Part shown: positions 9,969 through 21,289 of the stretch, piece by piece
Position numbering within the stretch: position 1 is the stretch's first letter
Layout of the letters: each line of letters opens with the position of its first letter
NCBI GenBank assembly: GCA_000934385.1
Contig: KN880488.1
Span: forward strand, 62,001-126,000
DNA length: 64,000 nucleotides
Direction of reading: 5' to 3'
Source of the DNA: Cylindrobasidium torrendii FP15055 ss-10
Lineage: Eukaryota > Basidiomycota > Agaricomycetes > Agaricales > Physalacriaceae
The notes under the pieces: generated by a model
Told to the model about the DNA's origin: nothing
What the model saw: the letters and a program-made list of their open reading frames with translations, nothing else
The model's database searches: none
Position numbers and translations under genes: made by a program

Positions 9969-12562
9969 ATTTATGCAGTCGGCATGGAGGTATGAGGCAA
10001 GATGCCACGGGGCGTCACGAAGCAATCTTTAGATTTGGATATTTGCCAAGGCACCAACCAGTGATCAATGATGTCTGGGGAAATTGGGTTATCCCACTTG
10101 CTGGGACGAGTAACCTGCGAGTAGCTGATAACGGATTTGCAAGGTTCCGAGGATATCGAGGGTCGGTGTAGTTGCTTTGAAGCGGCAAGTTACAGTAAAG
10201 CTGGACTTGGTTTCAATCTGGCGTTCAATTCATCAACTGGCCCATCACGCAAAACGCCTACGTGAGTTCTTCAGAATATCTCAACAGGGCCGAGTTTGGC
10301 AACGTGGGGGAAAGAAGCATACCTCGAATAGGCGCGATCGGATGACGTACAACCCGCACGCGCCATGCAGTCGCGTCGCGAGTGACTGTCTGGCAGAATC
10401 TGAAGGCAAGGGCGATGCCATAGCTAGCAGGCCAAAGACTCGACACGTACCCTCGCATATTCTCAAATTATCCTCCCATGGCGAACAATCGGGTGAGTAG
10501 ATCGGTGGAGCTTCAAAGCAGGGAATCTGCGAAGCTACCCACCTAACGACAATCAGAAGTGAAAAGGTTGCCTTCCGCTTTCCCCAAAGTTCCAGGGGTA
10601 CTTCATTATAGCATGGTGTGTGACACTGTGTGTGTCCTAGAGTGAGCTTAATTTTGCACTCCTCTGGCTGTTCAATACATCTTCAAGTACTATCGTCGTC
10701 GATGCTCACTCCAGCATGGGCATTGCGTCTTGAATGGATTCAAGTCACTGAAACCGGTCTTTGAATTCCCCCGCGTCATAGTGCTGCGGGTTGAAGATAT
10801 TGGGCCAATGGCATTACTGGGCGCGCCGCGTGAAGCCCACTTGAGGAAATATTCAAAGATCCAACGCCATACCATCGGGACGCACGGCGCGCAGAAGAAT
10901 AAATGCTAAATGGCCTCCATTTATATCTATGTTGCGCGAAATTGACAACTTGAAGTAGTACAAAGTCCTCTCGTGTTCAAGCTTGCTCCAGTAAGAGCGC
11001 ATTTCTCCAAGTTCCTCTTCCCTTTGCGAAACGCAGCGAGAGCCTAGTATCATGTATGTATATACTCGCGTGGGTTTCGGGCACCATCCGGTCCAGCTTG
11101 GAGCTCTGTTGATACGCAGTGATCTGTCTTGACAAGGACAAGCGAGGATTGGCCAGACGAAAACAGAGCATGGTTTAGTCGCTGCTCCAGCGTTGTCCTT
11201 GACACACATGAACGGCGGTGCTCTCTACGCCGTTGTAAATCGTCGTTGGTTCTAGGACTCGCGATGTGCAGTGGAGTGCGCAATATACTAGCAAGCCCTC
11301 TTATAGGCTGAGGCTTGCCCGAGCTCGTTACCAGGGAGCCTGTTCCACTTTCTAAAACGTGATCTGATCATGTCTTTAAAAGCCTTGTTGGCCAAATAGG
11401 GCATCAACATTGAATACACAGGCACATTCTCGAAGTGGAATAGGCTTTCATTACTTACGATGGCGAGCTGTTGACAAGGAGATTTTGCATCCGTGGATGC
11501 TAAATCCAGGCTGTCGTAGTCAAGTCGTAGTGCGTGGCTTCAGCGTGCTTGCATAGCGACGGGCTCAACACACAGCCACGCATGGAGTCATCGAGACTGC
11601 ATCGAGACAGCGCAAATCGATGCCCTGCCGACGCCTGCGACTGATATCCGCCGCCTAATACTATGCTGACTATAGTCTTGTCAAGTCGACAAGCGGAGAT
11701 AGAACCGTATGCTCGTACCGCTCGTGAGTAAACGGATGAAGCCGAGGCTTGAAGATTGACGCTTGCCTTTGAACGCCGAACACAAGCACTTACTGTTGGG
11801 CACAGATCGATGCAAAATCGAATTGGGAAAACAAAGAAACATCCGGAAGGCGGCCCGACAACCAGCCATCGATCATTGAGTGAACTGTATTTTATGGGCT
11901 CGTCGAAGCTGCATCCAAGGAATATGGCGATGTTTATGTGCTTATATCGGTGTTCCAAACCGGCTGTGTTTTCAATAAGAGTAGCACTGCCGCGTAATAG
12001 TACGAGGTGGAATGGAATGGCCGACAGACCACAGTGAATGAATTCAGCGGATACCAACCAATCCGCCTACATGCTCCATTGAGCAAGACCACCTATATCT
12101 CGCCATCGTACCCCATTCCAATATCATTGGTGATTCGTTATCGTGTCTCCTCATACGCATAGTGCACAGAACTCTTCCAGCACATTCCTCCGACAGGGCG
12201 GGTCTCTTCGGCACAAAAATGTTCACTCTGAACACTAATAATGGTGCCAGCGAAGCATGCCGCTCATCTTGGAACGACCCAACAACCTCATGGTCTTACA
12301 GCTGGTGTGTCAGCACCATTGCGAGCCACCTGGGACAATGAAAAAGGGTACTTGAAGTCGGAGCCCGGGCCGCACTCCCTGTGCGCCACTTATCGAACTT
12401 TCATCAAATTGTCGACTGGATTCCGGTGGTGGCGCCGAAAGTGTCGATGAGTCAGAAAGTCCAGTTCTAGCTCTAGCAGTCTTCCGCTGGGTTTCCGATG
12501 GAGTCAAATGGACAAAGCATGCATCACATTACCATGTGCTGAGAATATCTTGGCCTCTTACC
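9969..12562. other. Long intergenic stretch, about 2.6 kb, no gene recognised
   Basis: Frames here (the largest is 11500-12057 on the minus strand) have no recognisable motifs, no good splice structure and biased-looking low-complexity translation. It could hold decayed repeats, a long non-coding transcript or a regulatory block, but I cannot support any of these. Confidence 0.4.
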
Positions 12563-13894
12563 ATGACTGACCTGAGCAACCTCATTCTCCTCCCTGCGAC
12601 TGAAGAACAGAAATTGGAATCCAGACATCGGTCGTTCAAGGAATGGGGCAAAGACCAAACGCTAGAGCAGTATTTGGTGCGAGACACGCTCCTTGAGCGC
12701 GAAGAGCATGCGTTGAACGGGAAATTTACAACCTGGTAGGTGTTTCCTTGATAAATCTATTGAGTCTCTGCGACGAATGCGATGTATCTTGTCTTCTCGT
12801 GCAAATGCACCGTTCTTTGTCGCGCCGCCTCTTTCCCCCTACGCTGAACTCATGTGATGACTTCAGGGTCTTGACCTTGGCTGATGATCCCAAAACAATG
12901 GAATTCAAGTGTTCATGCGAAACGTAGGGACTTTCTGTCTTTACGCATCTTTTGAATGATAGCAAACTTTTCAGATACCGCCGAGACGCTCTTGTCCTCC
13001 ATCCGTCCGCGCAGAAGCCATCGTCTGCACCAGCCTTTGGAATAGCATCTGTCTTCACACCTGCAGAACACCGCAAGCGCGGCTACGCAAAACACATGAT
13101 GCGCCTCCTTCACGCCGAGCTCCAGCGTCAGGATGCCATTGCGTCTGTACTCTGGAGCGATGTCGGCGCCAAATTCTACGCTGTCTGCTCTCCGTACGAT
13201 TCCAAAGTCGTGTCCTCCGCATCAAGTCTAGATGGTTGGATTGTGCGCGGCGCACACTCAGCTCTATGGTCCACCTCGCAACAGCTTACCGCTAACACGG
13301 ACATGCCAGTCGGATGGCGCTGGCTCTCGTCCACGGACATGCCAGAGGTTTGGAAGCGTGAAGATCAAGCAATAGCTGCTCAGCTCTCAGAATCTGTGGG
13401 CAACGCAAAGGATAAAGTGCTGTTTTCTTTCCTTCCCTCAGCTGGAGTCGCAGAATTCCAGGTCGTCCGGGCATTGCGTCTGTGGAAAGCGCTCGCGCCG
13501 CCGCTTGAACATCGTGGCATCGAGCTTCCCAATGGACAAGGCCTCGTCACCTGGTCGTTCGACCGACGCCCAAATACCCTTTTGGTTACTCGCATTCGCG
13601 TAATGTCTAGTGTATCTCCAGAAGACATCAAGCAATTGCTCCTTGTCTTGATGGGTTTAGCGAGGACACATCAACAAGAGAGATTGGAGATTTGGAATAT
13701 GCCGGAAGCGCTTATACCTGCCTCGCGAGAGCTTGGTTTCGAACATGAAGAGCGGACAGCCCATCTCCCTTCAATCAAGTGGTATGGACCGGAGCCACTG
13801 GATAAGGTGGTGTGGGCAAACAATGAAAGGTGAGCACCTTATGCAACCTCGTCTGCTAGTGGCTCATCTTGTGCGTAGATTCTGTTGGTGTTGA
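12563..13894 (+). CDS. Lyc1-like lysine N-acetyltransferase, paralogue B, spliced
   Basis: Paralogue of the gene at 5510-6826, on the opposite strand about 5.7 kb away. It starts MTDLSNLILLPATEEQKLES. Exon 1 ends within the Trp codon (TG then GTAGGT); exon 2 reads VLTLADDPKTMEFKCSCE; exon 3 starts YRRDALVLHPSAQ and carries the acetyl-CoA loop HRKRGYAKHMMRLLHAEL and LEIWNMPEALIPASRELGF, then SIKWYG. The simple stop after NNER at 13831-13833 is inside an intron: a 49 bp intron (13830-13878, GTGAGC donor, TAG acceptor) leads to a 16-nt last exon encoding FCWC-stop, ending at 13894. Paralogue A has the same intron length, exon length and ending. It is convergent with the next gene, whose stop lies only 30 bp away. 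The acetyltransferase class is confident; the lysine substrate is inferred from the family. Confidence 0.85.
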
Positions 13895-13924
13895 TACAAT
13901 ACATAATACACTTGGTTACTTTCA

Positions 13925-15089
13925 TTACTGTAAGAAACCCATACAGGAGTCGTCATCGACCAGCCAACCACCATATGTGTTGTTGGCCTACAGGCGCTAA
14001 AATGAGTGTAGGTAAGGAACTAAGAGATGCGTGCACACCTTCTCTCGACACACATCCGGCGCGCCTTTGCCTGGCCACAGCGTTGTCTTGCACATTTCCC
14101 GCCAATTTCTCCGTGGTCCTTGATGATTCTCCAGCCTCGCTTCGTAATAGCGCATGTTACCAGAAACCCCGCGACAGCCCTTTGACTTGTCAGCCCATGA
14201 ACCAAGCTCAGGAAAAACGCAGGCGAACCAAATCCCGTGCTTCGACCCAGTAGGTGTGACAATCTGGATCATTGGCGACAGTCCAAACTCCGTATACTCG
14301 TCCCTTCTAGGTCGTTCAGCGGGTTGCAACAAACCAGACGATGCAAGCTCTCACTTCGTCATCCAACTTGCAAGCCTCCGGCTTCGCATAGGTCGTCCCA
14401 GTAATTGTCTGATTCAAACTCTGGCACCACCCAATTCGGTCGACATCCTCTTCTGGGACACCCACAGACGGTGGCAATCCCAACAACTCAGCAGTATAGA
14501 CTCTTGTATCCTGTCCAATGCACTGCTCGCCGCGCACAGTTTGGCTCCAGTATATTCTCGTTTTCGCCCGCAGCTCCGCGTCGCGCTGCAAACGTAATTC
14601 GACAGCAGCCACGGCCCTTTCGCGTGAAGTCAACAACGCGCTGCGATCTTCAAGCATGTTCCAGTAGACAGAACCGCCGAGGACGACGACCATGGCCGTT
14701 GCCAGTGCAATGAATGCGAGGATCTTGTATCCAACGGCGGCGACACTGTCATTGACCTCTGCTCTCCGCCCGCCGTTCAGGTTCTTGCCGCCATTGCCGC
14801 CCTTGTTGCTCTTTCCACTGCCAATGAGAAGAGGTGTCGTTTCCAGCGGGTTGTTATATCTATACGCTCGGCTTGGTGGTTGCGCAAACGAAACACTACG
14901 GCTGCCTGCCCCGCTAGGCGTTGACACAGAGACATGGCGAGGTATCGGGCGAGAGACGTGGGGGCGTGGTGATGTTGGCGCAGATTGGCGGCGATGAGGC
15001 GGTGGTTTAGGCGCAGCGGATTGCTGGGTAGCGAAGGCTATAGGCGCGAATGATGGCCGGCGAGGCTGCGGTGCAGGTCGTGAAGACAT
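13925..15089 (-). CDS. Single-pass membrane protein with Cys-rich lumenal domain, unknown function, spliced
   Basis: 337 residues over four exons (14355-15089, 14229-14303, 14039-14179, 13925-13987), all joining in phase 0 with introns of 49-51 bp. The N-terminal ~115 residues are basic, Pro/Ser-rich and probably cytosolic. One membrane segment, ILAFIALATAMVVVLGGSVY, lies at about 120-140. The rest is a domain with several cysteines and Trp/Tyr motifs: CIGQDTRVYTAELLG, YGVWTVANDPDCHTYWVEAR, RYYEARLENHQGPRRNWREM, and the end YGGWLVDDDSCMGFL. The VWTVANDPDC and WLVDDDSC phrases look like two copies of one repeat. The exon carrying VWTVANDPDC is missed if splicing is ignored. Topology looks type II. 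I do not know the family. The donor of intron 2 (GTTCGC) is weak, so that junction is the least certain. Confidence 0.7.
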
Positions 15090-15599
15090 GATGATATCCT
15101 AGGCGTCGCAGTCGTCATCCAACAGGTCGTCAAGTGTCGCACTGGCGTCCAGCACGATATGTCCCACCTCCTGACAGAGGTTATGGTGGTTACAAGCCAG
15201 GTTAACGCAGCGCGATCGCACCTCGTGACCGAGTCCCGGTTTGATAATTTGATACCGAAGATTGCTTTATTAGGCGCAATGTCATCAATCATGAATGATA
15301 ACACTGTAAGCCCAAAGTCCAACATGCCCATACTCACTGACTGTAAACTCGAAGCTATTCTGACGCGATACTCACTTCTTGTTCGGATGGCTTTCCAGGT
15401 CAACACTCTCCAGACGTTGACTTTGAAATCTAAAGAAAACCAACGGCTTTGTCGATCTATGGCAAGGTCTGACCTGGTACCACTCATATTCTTGGACCAG
15501 GTTTCTGACGGTCATTCAAGGTTTCCAATATACACATTGAGAAAAATCGTAGCTTAGAACAATGCAGACCGAGGATAGCAAATGTTAAATGAAGAAGAT
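15090..15599. other. Intergenic, about 510 bp
   Basis: Upstream region of the leftward membrane protein gene and 3' flank of the next leftward gene. Short frames only; nothing recognised. Confidence 0.45.
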
Positions 15600-18138
15600 T
15601 TACAACCCTTCGAAAAATGACAGATCTTGGGCAGAAAGCCCGCCCGTCTGCTTCGCTGGTTGCGCAGGCTTTGACGGCACTAGGCCGTCAAACGCTTGCG
15701 CCTCATTCGGTTTCTGGCTCTGGGAAAATGGTGCAGGTTGTGGCGTCGAGCCTCTGCTGGACATCACTCCCAAACCACCGAGGCCATTGAATGCCCCGCT
15801 CGCTCCGTTCCCCTGACTCGTACTACCGAAACCATTTCCCATGCCACCCAAACCAGTAGCACTGCTCGTGCTGCTCACACCACCCAGACGTCCAACGTTA
15901 CCAATTAATCCACCGTCCTCATCCTCGTCCAGCAGGCTGCCTACAGATGAAATCGACTCCATCGCACGCCGGTGTCCATTGGTTTGGCCAGGCGGCTTCG
16001 GGAGTGCAGGTGGTAGCGGGGAAGGCGGCGCATCCGAAGCAGCCCATGACTTTCCCGCCATACTCTCCATTAGAGACAGCGTCTTCTGATGGTTCGCCGT
16101 ACGCGTAGGGCGCTTGACCGGCGGGCTCGGCGTGTCCTCTCTGAAGGTAGAAACTGGCTGGATACTTGGCGCGGCTATTGGAATCCGCGGAGGTGGTTGC
16201 TGCCGTGTTGACGCTAAAACATTGTCCGAGAATGATGTCGGCATCGGCATCTTTGCTGGGACACGCGGCGGGGACGGTGTACGCAGCGTCCTTGGGGGCG
16301 GGGACGTTATGAAGTCGTCAAAGTCGTCAAAAGACATCGAGTTGTTCTTCCCACCCGTATTTACACCATTGAAGAGTCCCTGTGTTGATGACGAGGAACC
16401 AAAGCTCGCATCGCCGATGCTCGAATACGTCTTGTGGTGGCTCAGCGAGGTCGCAGGTCCGGTGTGAGTCTGGAAATCCGCAAAATCGTCGTCATCATCG
16501 TCTTCGAATATCTTACTCTGTTTCTCAACGCTGGGGGTGTGCCCCCGCGACGACGGCGGAGGCGGCAGCGCAAACGCAGAGGGAGCATTGGTAGCCGTCG
16601 CGGACGACATGATGGCCGTTGGCATGGTTTTTCGTGAGGGTGGAATAGGCGTAAAGTTCTTTAGCTGCGGCGAAGGCAGGGCAGGCATAGGCGACATAGG
16701 AGGCATCCCCGGAGACGCGAGGGGTTTCATGGTGGGCGTGTAACTCGTCAAAGATACAGCAGGTGGTCGTGGTGATGCCCTCGGCGGCGGGGCTAATGGC
16801 GGGGGGAGCGGTGTTGGTTCTGAGCTCACAAAACTGGCCAGAGCGTTGAGCTGGTGGTTGCTGTTGTCACCGAATAAGTCTTCTCCCTCGTCGCTGGCAC
16901 TGGGCACGCTATCAGACAGAAAGTCGAGGTCGTCAGAGGAGAGGGCAAGAGAGTTATTTCGCGAGCCGGATTTGGTTCGTGAGAAACGGTTCAAAAATCT
17001 GGAAACTGCCGAAGGTGGAACGGCCTCGGGAACGACGGGCGTTGTGACGGGCACGATGACCGCCGCGGGTGCAGGTGGGGCCGTGGCTGTTGTGGGCGAA
17101 AGCGGGGAGGAATTGGACGTAATGGACGAAGTTGACAATCGCTTTGTCGCGTCCAGACTTGGTCTTGGAGATGAAGAAACTGAGCGCGGGGAGGTTTGCC
17201 CAGATGCTGGCGGAGTCGATGCTCTTCTGCCAAAGAAAGAGAGTAGGCCACCCGTCTTTTTTGTCTCCTGCGGGGCCGCCGCCTCGTCTTTGCCCATGAT
17301 GCGCCAACCAGATGGCACATACTCATCTTCCTTCAGAGTTGACTCCCACACAAATGTGCCCTTCGTGGACGTGTAGTGCGAGAATGGACTGGATCGTGTG
17401 AGGCTACTGTGCCGCGTCAATTTCAGTGTGTCCGCGAGATGCTTCGAAGTAAATGTTTGTCCAAAGTCGCGTTGCGGTGGGATAACGATGTCTTCAGGTA
17501 CTAATCGCTGAATGCTACTTGATCTACGAACAGTGTGAGCCTCATGCGTCAAGGGTCGCGTACTTTGCTCACAACTCTGCAATGTCCTCCACTCCTTGTA
17601 GATTCGGGGTTGGGATATCCTCATTCGGGAACAAGTCGCTGGATAATTCTTGGAATTCAGCTAGAATAGATGCTAATAACTCCGGAGGCTTTCGATTCGA
17701 GACATTAGTATGGCACAGTAGCAATTCAAAGTCACGCACCACATATCTATCCTGTTGTTCCTTCTGCTTGATAGCTGCCTGCCACTCATCTGGTTCTTCT
17801 CTTCCCTCCTCGCCGTCCGCTGCCTCTGCTGCCGCCGCTTTCCAAGTATCCTCCGCAACGGCTTCTACATCATCCACAATACGGGGGCTGTAGATCTCGT
17901 CAACGGCGGGCGGCTCTTCGTCGGGTTCAGAGGGTTCAGAACGTGTCGGCTCAGTCCAAGCTGGCTCAGACCATGCCGGAGCTGCGACCGGCCACGGCGC
18001 CGCGCCCTCGTCGTCCGCAATATCAAGCTCGGCAACTGGCGGTGGTGATGATGGAAACCACGTTCCCGACGCGAGAGAGGCCGGCTCCGGCTTGGCGTCG
18101 TCGTTGTCGCCCCATGCATTGGCCCATGGATCATCCAT
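15600..18138 (-). CDS. Disordered protein with acidic-Phe motifs, possible trafficking adaptor accessory factor
   Basis: Starts MDDPWANAWGDNDDAKPEP at 18138 and ends SAQDLSFFEGL at 15600. An intron near 17520-17570 joins the ~185-residue first exon to a ~640-residue second one. The N-terminal third has a structured-looking stretch (KEQQDRYVVRDFELLLCH, LLASILAEFQELSSDLFP, then HLADTLKLTRHSSLTRSS). The rest is Ser/Pro-rich. Several acidic-aromatic motifs stand out: DDDDDDFADFQ, SFDDFDDFI, FDGLV and FFEGL. Such DFxDF-type motifs bind AP-1/GGA ear domains in aftiphilin and yeast Laa2, so a clathrin accessory role is possible but is inference from short motifs only. It diverges from the STE50-like gene across only 137 bp, so the two may share a promoter. 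Confidence 0.75.
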
Positions 18139-18275
18139 CCAGGCAGAGAGCTGCGAACTTCGAGTTCAGGTCCAAGTTATGATCGCCACGTGCTGGCACT
18201 GTCCTCTCTCTCTCGTCCATCACCGACCAGTTCTCTCCTGCCTGCCGTTGTCGCTGCGTCTCTGCTCTCGCCGCC

Positions 18276-20586
18276 ATGGACGCCGCCAACATAGACGAGA
18301 AAAGTATTCTCGAATGGGAAGAAGAGACCGTCGCTGCCTGGTTCGGCGAGCTGGGTTATCCACAATACAAGGAGAATATTATTGGTGTGTCTCCCCGTGC
18401 CCCCGCTTGCTGCCGTTGCCGATGTTACCGGTAGAGCACAGCATTACTGGAGACATCCTGGCTGTTATGGACGCCGATACACTCAAGTCACTAGGCATCG
18501 CAACTGTCGGCCAGCGCCTGCATATTCTGAAGTCCGTATACATGATCAAGGTCGCACACAACATAGCTTTTGAGCCGGATGACTATGTTCCCCCTTGTGT
18601 GTGGCATGCTTAGCCCGGCATCTGCTTACTAAGGCTTTTACTAGCCAAAGCTGGCGGGGAAACCTTGTCGGTGGACAAGCTGAACGCAATTGTCCAGGAC
18701 CAAGGTTCGTTTGCTTGGTGTCCCCTCGCGCATATCTGACTTGCTACAGCTGACCGTTTGCGCATTCTCGAGGAGGAGAATGACATTATGAGCAACACCC
18801 TACAGTCCTTTGTGGACGAATTCAACTCCCTCAAGGAATCACTAGGCCGATCAGTGCGTCGTTCAATCAGGTGGTGCTCATCTTTTCTAAAGCGCCTTAG
18901 GTACCAGATGATGGCCAGGCACTACGAAGACAGCCATCTTTCAAGTGGGCACAGTACGCGTCCAAGTCGCCTACAAAGGCGGATATGGACACACCACAGC
19001 CCTCTCCACAACAAGTTGAACATGACATCACGCCACCAGCAACAGTACGACCACCTCCGCCGCTCATTGTGCAACCTCCGCCACCACCTCCGCCGTCCAC
19101 GAGCAATGGACAGCGACGTACGCCTTCCGATCCTTCTCCGCGCAATCCCAGCCCACAAGATCCGCCGAATGGTCACGGCCAGCCCCCGAAACCGGTGCGC
19201 CAGGAAAGCTCGGACAACCTCCATCGATTCAAAGTGTCATTGGATGACCCTACACATAAAGTGCTACCGGCCGCACTCAAGAAATACAAGATCAACAACG
19301 ACAATTGGGAGGATTATGCCATGTTTATATGCTTTGGATCCCAAGGTCTGACCGACGCCTCATTTCTTGGTACATCCTCTTACAGGCGCACAGGCAACCG
19401 TATCGAGCGATGTCTGAGCTACGACGAAAAGCCGTTGCTGCTCTTCCAGAAGCTCAAGGATGCGAAGAAAAATCCGGTATTCATGCTGAAACACATCAAG
19501 GATATCCGTTCGCCGATTGTCGTTGCCCAGCAAAAGCACGCAGCACGCAAAGCGTCGAGCATTGCGAGCGGAGAGGGCACGGTTCAAGCGTCAACGAAGC
19601 CTGCGCGACCGACGGTCACTGTGCGCCCGCCACAGCTAGAAGTCACTGCGCCTCAGTCGAACTGGCCGGATATCGCGATTGCTTCACCTCTTGTTGAACA
19701 TCCGCAGGACGGGTTGGTCGCACCGCATTCGGCTGTTACACAAGCAAGCCCATCACTAAACGGAGGCGGAGAGCACAAGGCAGAGTCGTCGCATAGTGGA
19801 CGGGAGATTCTGCCCTCGAGTGGGGTCTCGTATGCGGTTGCAATCTACCCATATATGGCTGAGCAAGATGATGAGTTTGATGTTGTTGTGTGAGTGGCAA
19901 AATTTGCTTTTTGTACGAGGGGCATGGCTAACATTGGTGGTCACAGAGGTGACACCTTTATTATTGTCTCGCGAGCCAGGGGATGGTGGGTCGTGCAACG
20001 AGACCCAAATGGAAGCGGAGTGATGGATACCGATGTCTCGAAGCATGGATGGGTGCCCGCAGGTTGTTTGCTGGAAACGAATGTGCCAGTAGCCTCCGCC
20101 ATTGCGGAGGCACGATCGACCACTGGAGGAAATGTCACTGGCGCCTCAAAGATGCCCATCCTGCCGTTAAGCATCATCTCGACAAGTTTCCCTGGAATCG
20201 CCTTGATGGAGTATAAGAGAAAGGGCGAAGAGGAGCTGGATTTGTACACCAATGACCTGTTGAGAGTGTTCAAGCGATACAATCATTGGTCTTATGTGCG
20301 TACACACCTTTCTTTCCTCGACATTAGCTAATAAAAATCAGGCTGTCAAGGAGGATGGAGGCGATCGTGGTTGGGTACCGGTGCGTTCTCTTTCACCATA
20401 TGCTGACATCGGGAAACTGACATGCTGGTGTAGTCATGGTTCATCGGAAAAGTCAGTCCTGCGAATGCGGGAACACCGCCGACTCCCAGTCAGCCCTCAA
20501 TGGCGGTGAACCAATCCTTGACGTTAGAGGATACTAGTGGGCAGCCTTCGCCGATGTCGTCCGCGTTCCCCGCGAGGATGAGTTAG
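18276..20586 (+). CDS. STE50: Ste50-like MAPK adaptor: SAM, coiled coil, RA and two SH3 domains, spliced
   Basis: Adaptor that links Cdc42/Ras input to the Ste11-type MAPKKK in mating, filamentation and osmotic signalling. Domains in order: SAM from the first exon (ILEWEEETVAAWFGELGYPQ to LKSLGIATVGQRLHILKSVY); a short coiled coil (RLRILEEENDIMSNTLQSFV); a Pro-rich linker (VRPPPPLIVQPPPPPPPS); a Ras-association domain (FKVSLDDPTHKVLPAALKKY to LKHIKDIRSPIVV); SH3-1 (AVAIYPYMAEQDDEFDVVVG to GWVPAGCL); SH3-2 (SFPGIALMEYKRKGEEELDL to DRGWVPSWFIGKV). Ascomycete Ste50 has only SAM and RA; the extra C-terminal SH3 pair is the form known from basidiomycetes. The start is the ATG at 18276 in a Kozak-like context (CCGCCATGG). 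The last codon block AFPARMS ends with TAG at 20586. Introns are short and consistent with the domain joins. Confidence 0.88.
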
Positions 20587-21289
20587 TGCGCTGGTGTTCA
20601 TAGCTGTTAAGGAAATCTTCTGGCTCCTAGCTCGTGCAGAGAACACCCGTGTTGTTGGATGGATGGACGTGTACCTGTTCGGGAAAGGACTTGTACGTGT
20701 CGAGGAAAATCCCGTCCTGGACTTGTATTGCACCCTGTTCATTGATTGGGCCTTCCGGCCAGTCTACTTTGTTCATTCTTTCTCTTCGGTTTCGATTCGA
20801 TCTCTCACCCACTTTTGACATTGACAACTCACTCTTTCGTACTGCTGTCCATTTTGCTTATTATTTACAATACAATGATTGATATGAACTGTTCGTAGAG
20901 GATGACTGGGTTTCTGGGCGGCTCACAAAGCTCGTTTCGACAGCTACATTGCGCAACATATCGGTCAATGTTTATCTCAGACAACATTTGCTCAGCCTTT
21001 TCATTACCTCCGCGAGCGGCCTTGGAGTCGAGGCTTGAGGGATGTTCCAAGAAGGATAGTTAGAGGAAGGGCACGTTCAGTATCCTTTCATCATACAGAG
21101 CTCCTTCCATTCAGTGGAGGCATGGTATGTATACTAGTACAAATGTGTAGACGTAGAGAAAGCAAGTAAGTAGGGATGCACAGCATAGTAGAGAGTTATC
21201 AAAGTGAAATATGAGAATAACCAGCCACAATGAATCTAGATATTGACACAGACGAAAATAATGCCTCAGAGTCACTGGGTCGGAGGAAC
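20587..21289. other. Convergent intergenic region, about 700 bp
   Basis: 3' flanks of the rightward STE50-like and leftward DnaJ genes. Nothing recognised beyond short frames. Confidence 0.5.

Noticed and set aside
11500..12057. 185-codon minus-strand frame in the empty 9.97-12.56 kb stretch
   Set aside because: No domain, signal peptide or convincing splice neighbours; length is within chance for this much intergenic DNA.
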